Below are positions 1 to 5,710 of a DNA stretch of 5,710 bases, one piece after another. This DNA is from Pseudomonadota bacterium (GTDB lineage: Bacteria > Pseudomonadota > Alphaproteobacteria > Rhizobiales > Beijerinckiaceae), in NCBI GenBank assembly GCA_023452965.1, contig JAEXUU010000412.1, forward strand, positions 1 to 5,710, given 5' to 3'. Positions within the stretch are counted from its first letter, which is position 1. The number at the start of each line of letters is the position of its first letter. The position numbers and the translations under genes are program-made. The notes beneath the pieces are model-generated. The model was given only the letters and a program-made list of their open reading frames with translations. It was not told the DNA's origin and searched no databases.

Positions 1-59
1 AGCCAGCTCCAGGCCTTCTTCATCGTGTCGCAGTTCTTGATGCCGTAGAGCGTAACCAT
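1..59 (-). CDS. yffB: ArsC/Spx-family YffB-like protein, N-terminal fragment
   Basis: This is the start of a minus-strand gene cut by the window edge; only 19 full codons are visible. They read MVTLYGIKNCDTMKKAWSW, the signature N-terminus of YffB-type members of the ArsC/Spx thioredoxin-fold family, with the conserved cysteine at residue 10 of a NCDT motif. Family members are about 110-120 residues. They are often annotated as arsenate reductase-like, but YffB proteins lack proven arsenate reductase activity, so the substrate is open. The start ATG (59-57) is supported by a purine-rich ribosome site, GAGGACAGG, at 75-67, seven bases upstream. The gene is divergent from the phosphoribosyltransferase gene. 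The family call is firm, the function is not. Confidence 0.8.
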   Translation of the reverse strand, partial: MVTLYGIKNCDTMKKAWSW

Positions 60-250
60 CGTCGCGCCTGTCCTCGATTGCTGTCGGCGCGGGGTTGGCA
101 TGGCGGCCATACGAGATCAAGCGGGCGCGCTACAGGGCATCGGCATGCCAGGCGCGCGGGTCAGGACGAATAGCGCGGAAAAGCAGCCGTCTCTCGCGTT
201 CCGTCATCCGATCGGCAACGATGGCATGTATCGGGCGGGCGGAGAATCGC

Positions 251-265
251 ATGGACGCGTCATGA
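251..265 (+). other. Five-codon upstream open frame overlapping the next start codon
   Basis: ATG at 251 opens a frame encoding only Met-Asp-Ala-Ser before TGA at 263-265. It has the better ribosome site of the two nearby starts: GGAGAA at 241-246, with GGAG six bases from its ATG. Its stop overlaps the ATG at 262 of the phosphoribosyltransferase gene in the classic ATGA arrangement. Inference: ribosomes may load here and re-initiate at 262, coupling the two. It could equally be chance, since a short frame of this kind is easy to find. Confidence 0.3.
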
Positions 266-846
266 TCGATCAGCTGCAACAGGCCGCGAAGCGCGACGAC
301 GAGCTCGATATTCCGTTCCGCTCCTGGAAGAACCATCCGGCTGCCGGGGTGGATTTCCCCGACCTCTCCATCGCAACCAGCGATGCGGCCCGGACGCGCC
401 CCATCGTCGATGCGCTCGCGTCGCGGATACCGGCCGATGTCGAGGTGCTCGCCGGCATCGACATCGGTGGGCTCGGCCTCGCCGGAGCGCTGGCCTATCG
501 CAACGGCCTCGGCTTGATCGACATCCGCAAGGTCGATTCGCTGCGCAACGAGGTGATGCGCAGCATCATCGCGAACTACGAACTCGGCGAAGGTGTCGTG
601 ATCTCGAAAGGCGCCGGGCTGGCGGGCCGTCATGTCGCGATCGTCGACGACTGCCTGATCTCGGGCGGTACGGCGCTAGCGACTGCGCGGCTGATCCGCC
701 GGCTCGGCGGCCGTTGCGACACGGCGCTCTTCGTCTTCGAGATCGAGGGCATGAGCGGCCGCGAGCGCCTCGCCCAAGGCGGCATCCGGGCGGAAGTGCT
801 GCGCACCGTTCCGCGAACGGCGCCGGAGGCAGCGGAGAGCGCCTGA
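262..846 (+). CDS. Adenine phosphoribosyltransferase-like protein
   Basis: The 194-residue product looks like a type I phosphoribosyltransferase of the adenine (Apt) subgroup. Such enzymes join a purine base to PRPP, giving the nucleotide and pyrophosphate, in cytoplasmic purine salvage. The PRPP-binding loop is clear at residues 126-138 (AIVDDCLISGGTA, with the acidic pair D129-D130), followed by a helix. Upstream, GIDIGGLGLAGALAYR (65-80) and IRK (88-90) match the Apt core in order, and FRSWKNHPAAGVDFPD (19-34) aligns with the N-terminal flap region. The loop has Ser134 where Apt usually has Thr, so another purine substrate is possible. The frame is open upstream to an ATG at 100, but the ATG at 262 gives the usual family length and the earlier stretch shows no family similarity. 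It has no good ribosome site of its own (GGAG lies 17 bases upstream). It converges on the 2H-phosphoesterase gene. Confidence 0.82.
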   Translation: MIDQLQQAAKRDDELDIPFRSWKNHPAAGVDFPDLSIATSDAARTRPIVDALASRIPADVEVLAGIDIGGLGLAGALAYRNGLGLIDIRKVDSLRNEVMRSIIANYELGEGVVISKGAGLAGRHVAIVDDCLISGGTALATARLIRRLGGRCDTALFVFEIEGMSGRERLAQGGIRAEVLRTVPRTAPEAAESA

Positions 847-861
847 AGAACGCGGGCACGC

Positions 862-1437
862 TTACCCGCCGCCCAGCGGCCAGCGCGCCAGATGGCGATG
901 GCGTTTTTCGCCATTGACGCTCTGGATCAGCACGAAGTCGTGCACCGTCCAGCGCAGCGGCCGAATTCCGGTCTCCAGCACGATCTGCTCGTCATAGAGC
1001 ATGGTCAGATGCGGATTGAACTGGCTCTTCGCCTGGAGTTCACAGGCTGCCATCGCGCGCCTGAGTCCGGCCTGAAGCCAGCCCAGCGCCGGCAAGCCCT
1101 CGCTGTTGGCGAGGACGAGAGGCCGTTTGCGCGCGCCCTGGCTGAAACTCACCGCATGGTCGAAACCGACATCGAATGGCTGGCAACGAACCTGGTCGCC
1201 GATGGCCTGCAGCTTGGAAAGCACCTCGTCCGGCGCCGGACCGGGCCCTCCGACACCGCAGAGCGAGATATGGTAGCGGCCGGTACCGATGATCGAACCG
1301 CGGAGATCGTGCAATCGCCGGAAACCGTCGGCGATGCGGTCGATCTCCCTGCCCGCCTCGGCGGTCGGCACGATCGCGAAGAAATAGTTATTGATAGGCT
1401 GGTGGCGGGAATACCCGCCCGGTTCGACCATGAACAT
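862..1437 (-). CDS. 2H phosphoesterase ('2'-5' RNA ligase family') protein
   Basis: The 191-residue product carries the two histidine motifs that define the 2H phosphoesterase superfamily (LigT/ThpR, cyclic phosphodiesterases): H56-I-S58 within GRYHISL and H143-L-T145 within NPHLTML, about 85 residues apart. The N-terminal strand NYFFAIVP (17-24) and the length fit the family. Members open 2',3'-cyclic phosphates or act on related RNA or nucleotide substrates; ligase activity is often only a reverse reaction, so the real substrate cannot be told from sequence. The first motif uses Ser rather than Thr, which the family tolerates. The start at 1437 is chosen because GAGGAG lies at 1449-1444, six bases upstream; ATG at 1431 is a close alternative. 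The open frame extends to 1497, but that start would place the promoter region and LexA-like box inside the gene. The gene appears monocistronic, ending 15 bases from the convergent phosphoribosyltransferase stop. Confidence 0.87.
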   Translation of the reverse strand: MFMVEPGGYSRHQPINNYFFAIVPTAEAGREIDRIADGFRRLHDLRGSIIGTGRYHISLCGVGGPGPAPDEVLSKLQAIGDQVRCQPFDVGFDHAVSFSQGARKRPLVLANSEGLPALGWLQAGLRRAMAACELQAKSQFNPHLTMLYDEQIVLETGIRPLRWTVHDFVLIQSVNGEKRHRHLARWPLGGG

Positions 1438-1472
1438 GCGCCTCTCCTCGGATGCGCCCCCACGATGAATAA

Positions 1473-1487
1473 GAACATATAGAGAAC
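1473..1487 (-). promoter_or_regulatory. Candidate LexA (SOS) box, GTTC-N7-GTTC
   Basis: The plus strand reads GAACATATAGAGAAC, an exact GAAC-N7-GAAC direct repeat; read toward the downstream gene it is GTTC-N7-GTTC. This is the established LexA operator of Alphaproteobacteria. It ends 36 bases upstream of the chosen ATG of the 2H-phosphoesterase gene, within an AT-rich island (about 1464-1500) unlike the GC-rich surroundings, so it would lie in or next to the core promoter. I could not fix -35/-10 hexamers with sensible spacing. A third GAAC at 1498-1501 is off-phase (10-base gap). With eight fixed bases, about 0.17 such matches are expected by chance in a window this size on both strands, so position is the main support. 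Confidence 0.55.
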
Positions 1488-1524
1488 AAAAACACAAGAA
1501 CCTGGCGCCCGCTGGCGAATTTTC

Positions 1525-1550
1525 AGCAAGGCGAGCGCGCCCGCCTCGCT
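1525..1550 (-). terminator. Hairpin after the DUF899/membrane-protein operon
   Basis: On the minus strand AGCGAGGCG and CGCCTTGCT form a nine-pair stem (one G-U) around an eight-base loop, starting seven bases after the stop of the small membrane protein gene. It is followed by GAAAATTC rather than a run of T, so it is at best a weak intrinsic terminator. Its place between the operon end and the next promoter fits a terminator role. Confidence 0.4.
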
Positions 1551-1557
1551 GCCGGCA

Positions 1558-1848
1558 TCAGGCCGAGGTGCTTGAACTCAGACCGGCTACCAGCCTGAGC
1601 CAGGGCGCCAGATGGAAGACGCTCATCAGCAGGTACATCGCGGCCATGCCGTTCATAGGCGCGGCGCCCGGCATGGCGGCGCAAAGCAGCGTCGGCGCGT
1701 CGTTCTCGAAGAGCAGGGTGAGCAGGCCCATGGCGGCGAAGGTCGGCGCAGCGGCCAAGGCCAGCCAGTCCGCCGCGCGGAGAGATGCGACACCGGCAAA
1801 ATCGGGAAGGCTCACCATGACCGTCTCAGCTCTGGCCGTATTCGTCAT
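1558..1848 (-). CDS. Small two-helix membrane protein downstream of DUF899
   Basis: This is a predicted 96-residue protein of unknown function. After a polar N-terminus, two hydrophobic stretches stand out: about residues 28-47 (DWLALAAAPTFAAMGLLTLL) and about 64-83, the latter with the phrase MYLLMSVFHLAPWLRL. They are joined by a short loop rich in Ala, Pro and Met. I read it as an inner-membrane protein with both segments spanning; the loop contains Cys56. The chosen ATG (1848) makes it overlap the end of the DUF899 gene by 23 bases in another frame. A second ATG at 1818, eight residues after the upstream stop codon region, would give an 86-residue product starting MVSLPDF and no overlap. 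Either way the two genes should be co-transcribed, and probably translationally coupled. The strongly family-like C-terminus and the tight placement argue that it is real, but no family name can be given. Confidence 0.62.
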   Translation of the reverse strand: MTNTARAETVMVSLPDFAGVASLRAADWLALAAAPTFAAMGLLTLLFENDAPTLLCAAMPGAAPMNGMAAMYLLMSVFHLAPWLRLVAGLSSSTSA

Positions 1849-2605
1849 GGCGGCGCCACCAAGGGCCGTTCGCCTCGTTGCGGCCCTTGGGAGCCCGGTC
1901 GAGCCAGGGATACATGCTCCAGATGCCGTCGACGCCGCGCGCATAGGTCGAATAGGTGTGATAGACGACGCCATCCTCGATGACGAAGGCGCTCACTCCC
2001 GGCCGCTCGCGAGTATAGCTCGCCACATCGGTGCCAGCCGTGGCGGCGAAGCGCTCAGTGACCGAGGCGCTGTCGCCCTCCAGACGTGAACGCCATACGA
2101 AGGCCGGCTCGCGCTGGAAATTGTACTCGATCGCACCGTCGCGCTGCTGCTGCTCGGTGAAAGAGACGTTGAAGTCGAAATTGAAGGCGCCGTCCGAGGA
2201 CGAGGCCCAGGGGAAACGCCAGCCCATGCGCTCCCGGTAGGCGAGGAGCCTGGCCAGCGGCGCCCGCGACACCGCCATCAGCGTCACGTCATGGTTGGCG
2301 AGATGCACCGTGATGCCGTTGAAGCCGTCGGCGATCGCCGAGCAGGACGGGCAGCCCGCCTTGTAATCGGGCCCGAACATGAAGTGGTAGACAAGGAGCT
2401 GCGAGCGCCCGCGGAACAGATCGGCCAGCGAGGCCGGGCCCTCCTCGGTCTCGAAGCGGAACGCCTTGTCGATACGGACCCAGGGCAGTTGCTGGCGCTG
2501 CCGGGCGAGTTCGTCGCTGAGCCGCGTCAGCTCCTTTTCCTTCTCGAGCAGCGCGATGCGCGCTGAGAGCCATTCGTCGCGGGAACCGGTCTGATGCATC
2601 GTCAT
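1826..2605 (-). CDS. DUF899 family protein (thioredoxin-like fold)
   Basis: The 259-residue product is a clear DUF899 member. Visible hallmarks are the N-terminal helical part with charged repeats (EWLSARIALLEKEKELTRLSD, about 11-31), LPWVRIDKAF (40-49), the central LLVYHFMFGPDYKAGCPSCS (70-89) with cysteines 85 and 88, and the C-terminal VYHTYSTYARG (214-224) followed by LDRAPKGRNE and RRHDEY. The fold is thioredoxin-like and the CPSC pair sits where a redox CXXC would be, but the biochemical role is not established. I infer a redox or metal-linked cytoplasmic function. There is no signal peptide. The ATG at 2605 is chosen over the upstream ATG at 2635 because AGGAG lies at 2619-2615, nine bases upstream; ATG at 2599 is a minor alternative. 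It is the first gene of a minus-strand pair with the small membrane protein and is divergent from the winged-helix regulator. Confidence 0.93.
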   Translation of the reverse strand: MTMHQTGSRDEWLSARIALLEKEKELTRLSDELARQRQQLPWVRIDKAFRFETEEGPASLADLFRGRSQLLVYHFMFGPDYKAGCPSCSAIADGFNGITVHLANHDVTLMAVSRAPLARLLAYRERMGWRFPWASSSDGAFNFDFNVSFTEQQQRDGAIEYNFQREPAFVWRSRLEGDSASVTERFAATAGTDVASYTRERPGVSAFVIEDGVVYHTYSTYARGVDGIWSMYPWLDRAPKGRNEANGPWWRRHDEYGQS

Positions 2606-2724
2606 CGATCTCGTCTCCTGTCGTCGCCTGTCCATCGCCGCGGGTTTTCGTGGCGGTGCGGCGTCGCCTTGTTGGTAGTCGCCGGCCGTGAGACGGTGGG
2701 AGTGACAAGTTTGGCGGGATCTGA
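2606..2724. promoter_or_regulatory. Divergent promoter region between DUF899 and the regulator
   Basis: This 119-base gap must hold both divergent promoters and any operator shared by the DUF899 gene and the regulator. On the minus strand TTGTCA (2708-2703) is a five-of-six match to a -35 hexamer, but no convincing -10 follows at 16-18 bases. On the plus strand GGCGGGA at 2713-2719 can serve as the regulator's ribosome site. I found no strong palindrome or direct repeat to nominate as operator. Confidence 0.35.
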
Positions 2725-3945
2725 ATGGACTCGATGATCACGGCCGCGGCGCGTGCGCTGGCGGCGGGCGATCTGCTCGGAGTGCTGAACCGCGTCGCGC
2801 TGCGCGACGACCCGCCGGCACTGGCCCTGCGCGGCATCGCCATGGCCCGGCTCGGCGACTTTGCCCGCGCCAAAGCCTTGCTGCAGAAGGCGGCGCGCGG
2901 CTTCGGCCCGAGGGAAGCGGTGGCCCGTGCGCGATGCATTGTCGCCGAGGCCGAGATCGCCCTGGTCTCGCGCGATCTCGGCTGGCCTGCCAAGAGCCTC
3001 GAAGCGGCGCGGGCGACGCTGGAGCGGCGCGGCGACCGGCTGAACGCCGCCCATGCCCGGCACCTTTCGGTCCGACGCCTCGTGCTGATCGGCCGGCTCG
3101 ACGAGGCGGAGCAGACGCTCGCCGAAATCGACCCCTCTCCCTTCCCGCCGGCCCTGCGGGCGGCGCACGAACTCGTCATCGCCGGCATCGCGATCAGGCG
3201 GCTGCGGACGCAGGTCGCCCGCACGGCCCTGGCGCAGGCCGCGCGCGCCGCGCGTCACTCCGGCATCGAGGCGCTGGTCGCCGAGGTCGAAAGCGCGACG
3301 GCTCTGCTACGCGCCCCGGCTGCGCGCCTGATCGCGCGCGGCGGGGCCATGCTGCTCCTGCTGGAGGAGGTCGAGAGACTTCCCGCAACGGGCGCGCTGA
3401 TCGTCGACGCCTGCCGGAACAGCGTGCGGACCGCCGATGCGATAGTTGCGCTCGCCACCAGGCCGGTGCTGTTCGCGCTCGCGCGCGCCCTTGCGGAAGC
3501 CTGGCCCGGCGACGTCTCCCGCAACGCACTCGTCGCGCGGGCGTTCCGGGCGAAGGAGGCCGATGAATCGCATCGCGCCCGGCTGCGGGTCGAGATCGGG
3601 CGGTTGCGCGCCGCGCTTCGGGGGCTCGCCGAGATCAGCGCCACCGCCGACGGTTTCGCTCTCCTGCCGCATCACGCCTCCGGCATCGTGGTTCTGGCGC
3701 CGCCGGTCGAGGAACGGCATGCGACACTGCTGGCCCTGCTCGCGGATGGCGAGGCCTGGTCGAGCTCGGGGCTCGCGCTCGCGCTCGGGACGAGCTCGCG
3801 CAGCGTGCAGCGCGCCCTCGACGCCCTCGCCTCGGCGGACCGGGTCCAGTCCTTCGGCCGCGGGCCGGCGCGCCGCTGGGTGACGCCGCCAGTGCCCGGC
3901 TTCCCGACAGTCTTGTTACTCCCGGCCCCGCCGCCGGGCAGCTAG
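2725..3945 (+). CDS. Transcriptional regulator with helical repeats and two winged-helix domains
   Basis: The 406-residue product has three visible parts. Residues 1-195 are Ala/Leu/Arg-rich paired helices resembling TPR units (e.g. ALRGIAMARLGDFARAKALL, 34-53; LIGRLDEAEQTLAEID, 121-136). Residues about 223-316 look like an OmpR/BTAD-type winged helix: VDACRNSVR, then LARALAEAWPGDVSRNALV (252-270), the recognition-type helix RARLRVEIGRLRAAL (284-298), and a wing ending GFALLP. Residues about 327-388 form a second helix-turn-helix: WSSSGLALALG, then TSSRSVQRALDALAS (356-370) and a basic wing GRGPARRW. There is no signal peptide or membrane helix, so it is a cytoplasmic DNA-binding protein. The ligand or sensed signal is unknown. 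GGCGGGA about six bases upstream supports the start. It is divergent from DUF899 and followed after 54 bases, same strand, by the propeller gene, so it may control one or both. Domain names are read by eye. Confidence 0.78.
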   Translation: MDSMITAAARALAAGDLLGVLNRVALRDDPPALALRGIAMARLGDFARAKALLQKAARGFGPREAVARARCIVAEAEIALVSRDLGWPAKSLEAARATLERRGDRLNAAHARHLSVRRLVLIGRLDEAEQTLAEIDPSPFPPALRAAHELVIAGIAIRRLRTQVARTALAQAARAARHSGIEALVAEVESATALLRAPAARLIARGGAMLLLLEEVERLPATGALIVDACRNSVRTADAIVALATRPVLFALARALAEAWPGDVSRNALVARAFRAKEADESHRARLRVEIGRLRAALRGLAEISATADGFALLPHHASGIVVLAPPVEERHATLLALLADGEAWSSSGLALALGTSSRSVQRALDALASADRVQSFGRGPARRWVTPPVPGFPTVLLLPAPPPGS

Positions 3946-3999
3946 AAGGGACTGCGACAACCAGATCACGAGCCCCACGCCCCGTTCCGGAGCCGCGCC

Positions 4000-4629
4000 A
4001 TGAAACGATCAGCAGCCGAGATCATCCGCGAATACGGCCCCTTCCCCGGCGTCGACGGCGTTCACGGCGTCTCCTATGACGGCCGGCATGTCTGGTTCGC
4101 GACCGACGGCAGGCTGAACGCGCTCGATCCCGAGAGCGGAAAGACGGAGCGCTCGCTCGATGTCGCCGCCGACGCCGGCACCGCCTTCGACGGCCGGAAC
4201 CTGTTCCAGATCGCGGAGGACCGCATCCAGAAGATCGACCCGCAGACGGGCAGGGTTCTGAATACGATCCCGGCACCGGGCAGCGGCAATTCCGGGCTGG
4301 CCTGGGCGGAAGGCACGCTCTGGGTCGGCCAGCATCGCGACCGCAAGATCCACCAGATCGACCCGGAAACCGGCGCCATCCTGCGCACCATCGAGTCGAA
4401 CCGCTTCGTCACCGGCGTCACCTGGAGCCATGGCGAACTCTGGCACGGCACCTGGGAAAACGACGAGAGCGAGCTCCGGCGCGTCGATCCGCAAACCGGG
4501 GCGGTGCTGGAACGGCTCGACATGCCGGCCGGCACCGGCGTCTCGGGTCTCGAGGCCGATGGCGGTGACCGCTTCTACTGCGGCGGCGGCAAGATCGGCC
4601 TGCTCAGGGCCGTGCGGCGGCCGCGCTAA
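4000..4629 (+). CDS. Vgb/YncE-like beta-propeller protein
   Basis: The 209-residue product is built of repeats of about 40 residues. Each ends in a D-P-x-[TS]-G turn: D43PESG, D80PQTG, D121PETG and D163PQTG, preceded by strands such as VWFAT, LFQIA, LWVGQ and LWHGT. A fifth partial repeat ends at FYCGGG. This pattern belongs to the Vgb/YncE/SMP-30-like and glutamine-cyclotransferase-like propellers. At 209 residues it could form about five blades, fewer than the seven of typical Vgb lyases (about 290 residues), so I do not call it a virginiamycin lyase. There is no signal peptide, so it is probably cytoplasmic, unlike many YncE relatives. The ATG at 4000 has CGGAG at 3988-3992, seven bases upstream. 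It lies 54 bases downstream of the regulator and probably shares its transcript. Activity and ligand are unknown. Confidence 0.82.
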   Translation: MKRSAAEIIREYGPFPGVDGVHGVSYDGRHVWFATDGRLNALDPESGKTERSLDVAADAGTAFDGRNLFQIAEDRIQKIDPQTGRVLNTIPAPGSGNSGLAWAEGTLWVGQHRDRKIHQIDPETGAILRTIESNRFVTGVTWSHGELWHGTWENDESELRRVDPQTGAVLERLDMPAGTGVSGLEADGGDRFYCGGGKIGLLRAVRRPR

Positions 4630-4657
4630 AGCCGTCCGGCACCGCCGCAGCGCGGCC
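4619..4657. repeat. Inverted repeat at the convergent gene end
   Basis: GGCCGCGCT (4619-4627) and AGCGCGGCC (4649-4657) are perfect nine-base inverted arms separated by 21 bases. They straddle the stop codon of the propeller gene and lie between it and the convergent benE stop. No T-run follows on either strand, so a bidirectional terminator is possible but weakly supported, and GC-rich sequence yields such arms readily. Confidence 0.3.
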
Positions 4658-4678
4658 CGGCAGCCAGGGTGACCGCCC

Positions 4679-5710
4679 TTATTTTGAGGCGCCACCGCTA
4701 GCGACCACAACACTGCGCGCGCGGCGCGGCAGGCGGCCGTTCAGGACGGCGTAGGCGGCGAGGCCGATCAGCAGGCCCCAGAACGCGCCGCCGATGCCGA
4801 GCAGCTGGATATTGGCGGCGGACGCCAGGAAGGTGATCAGGGCCGCTTCGCGGGAAGCCGGGTCGGCCAGCGCCGCCGCCAGGCTGCCGCCGATCGTGCC
4901 GAGCAAAGCAAGGCCCGCGAGCGTCGTGATGAAGGTCGCGGGGAATGCCATGAACACCGCCGCAAGCGTGACGCCGAACACCCCGACGAGCAGGTAGAGG
5001 CACCCTGCGGCGATGCCGGCGATCCAGCGCCTCGCCGGATCCTCATGCGCCTCCTTGCCGGTGGCGATCGCCGCCGTGATCGCGGCGAGGTTGAAAGCGT
5101 GGGAGCCGAAGGGCGCCATCAGCAGCGAGCCGAGCCCGGTCACGGTGACGATCGGATCGGCGCTGGTCTTGAAGCCATCGTTCCGCAACACCAGCATTCC
5201 CGGCGTATACTGGCCGGTCAGGGTGATCAGGAACAGCGGCAGCGCGACGCTGAGCAGCGCCTTCAGCGAGAATTCCGGCATGGTGAAGACCGGCGCCGCG
5301 AACTGAAGCCGCAGGCCCGACAGGTCGACGCGGCCCTGCGCCAGCAGGAAGACGAGCCCGAGAACGAGGATGCCGACCACGGCATAGCGCGGCGAGCAGC
5401 GCTTCAGGGCGAGATAGGCGAGGATCAAGAGCCCAACCAGCAGCGGATCGACGCTTGCGCCGCCGAAGGCACCGATGCCGAATTGCAGCAGGATGCCGGC
5501 CAGCAGGCCGGACGCAATTCCGGGCGGGATCAGGCGGATGACCTTGTCGAACCAGCCCGACAGGCCGAGCGCGACGAAGGTTGCCGCGGAGATCATGTAG
5601 GCCCCCACCGCCTCGGCATAGGGCGTCGTCGCGAGCGCGGTGACGAGGAAGGCGGCTGCCGGCGTCGACCAGGCGGTGATGATCGGCTCGCGATAGCGCC
5701 AACTCAGGAC
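4679..5710 (-). CDS. benE: BenE family benzoate/H+ symporter, N-terminus cut off
   Basis: The frame is open to the window edge; 343 residues are visible of a family of roughly 390-400, so only the first ~50 residues are missing. The first visible residues, VLSWRYREPIITAWSTP, are the conserved N-terminal BenE stretch. The most diagnostic segment is PFGSHAFNLAAITAAI followed by TGKEAHEDPARRW at about residues 200-229 of the fragment, which is shared by BenE and E. coli YdcO. Many hydrophobic helices run along the length, as expected for a multi-spanning inner-membrane carrier. BenE of Acinetobacter imports benzoate with protons; here no benzoate-degradation gene is in view, so the substrate is inferred from the family alone and could be another aromatic acid or unknown. 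The GTG at 5608 is internal, not the true start. The gene converges on the propeller gene with 49 bases between stops and its promoter lies outside the window. Confidence 0.95.
   Translation of the reverse strand, partial: VLSWRYREPIITAWSTPAAAFLVTALATTPYAEAVGAYMISAATFVALGLSGWFDKVIRLIPPGIASGLLAGILLQFGIGAFGGASVDPLLVGLLILAYLALKRCSPRYAVVGILVLGLVFLLAQGRVDLSGLRLQFAAPVFTMPEFSLKALLSVALPLFLITLTGQYTPGMLVLRNDGFKTSADPIVTVTGLGSLLMAPFGSHAFNLAAITAAIATGKEAHEDPARRWIAGIAAGCLYLLVGVFGVTLAAVFMAFPATFITTLAGLALLGTIGGSLAAALADPASREAALITFLASAANIQLLGIGGAFWGLLIGLAAYAVLNGRLPRRARSVVVASGGASK

Noticed and set aside
100..261. N-terminal extension of the phosphoribosyltransferase from ATG 100 or 226
   Set aside because: The extra residues show no family similarity and exceed the usual Apt length; neither start has a convincing ribosome site.
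130..633. Open frame of 167 codons on the minus strand, opposite the phosphoribosyltransferase gene
   Set aside because: It is antisense to a gene with clear PRPP-loop motifs and shows no recognisable motifs of its own; long antisense frames are common at this G+C.
852..869. GCGGG / CCCGC arms between the convergent stops near 846-862
   Set aside because: The stem has only five pairs and no T-run, which is too weak to call a terminator in GC-rich DNA.
892..1482. Open frame of 196 codons on the plus strand
   Set aside because: It mirrors the 2H-phosphoesterase gene, which carries both HxS/T motifs; the plus-strand translation is compositionally unremarkable and would cross the AT-rich promoter island.
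1568..2089. Open frame of 173 codons on the plus strand
   Set aside because: It lies opposite the DUF899 and small membrane protein genes and shows no domain-like pattern.
2668..2709. CTTGT / ACAAG inverted arms in the divergent region
   Set aside because: Five-base arms 32 bases apart are expected by chance and do not resemble a known operator.
2289..3258. Long Arg/Ala/Ser-rich minus-strand frames spanning the DUF899 start and the regulator
   Set aside because: They cross two well-supported genes and their divergent promoter region, and have the low-complexity Arg/Ala/Ser composition typical of GC-rich shadow frames.
4009..4713. Open frame of 234 codons on the minus strand, opposite the propeller gene
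   Set aside because: The plus strand encodes regular 40-residue propeller repeats with DPxTG turns; the antisense frame only mirrors that periodicity.

Overview
The window reads as ordinary chromosomal sequence from a GC-rich alphaproteobacterium, most likely of the Rhizobiales (the Bosea/Methylobacterium kind of lineage is a guess). This rests on the high G+C, the gene families present, and a direct repeat GAAC-N7-GAAC that matches the alphaproteobacterial LexA operator. I see no phage, insertion-sequence, CRISPR, tRNA or rRNA signal. Coding density is high, and every gap between genes is about 200 bases or less.

Left part (1-1557). A divergent pair opens the window: the first 19 codons of a YffB/Spx-type ArsC-family protein on the minus strand, and an adenine-phosphoribosyltransferase-like gene on the plus strand. 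The latter is preceded by a five-codon open frame that overlaps its start codon as ATGA. It converges, with 15 bases between stops, on a 2H-phosphoesterase ('2'-5' RNA ligase family') gene on the minus strand. Just upstream of that gene is the candidate LexA box, the most testable regulatory signal here.

Middle part (1525-4657). A DUF899 gene (thioredoxin-like fold, CPSC motif) and a small two-helix membrane protein overlap on the minus strand and end at a hairpin. Divergently, a 406-residue regulator with a helical-repeat N-terminus and apparently two winged-helix domains is followed after 54 bases by a small cytoplasmic beta-propeller protein of the Vgb/YncE type. The divergent layout suggests, but does not prove, that the regulator controls the DUF899 operon as well as its own.

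Right part (4679-5710). A BenE-family benzoate/H+ symporter gene on the minus strand runs off the window, missing only its N-terminus. It converges on the propeller gene.

The nearest thing to an undescribed system is the DUF899 / small membrane protein / double winged-helix regulator / propeller block. None of its four products has a proven function, and their grouping is seen here in one genome only.
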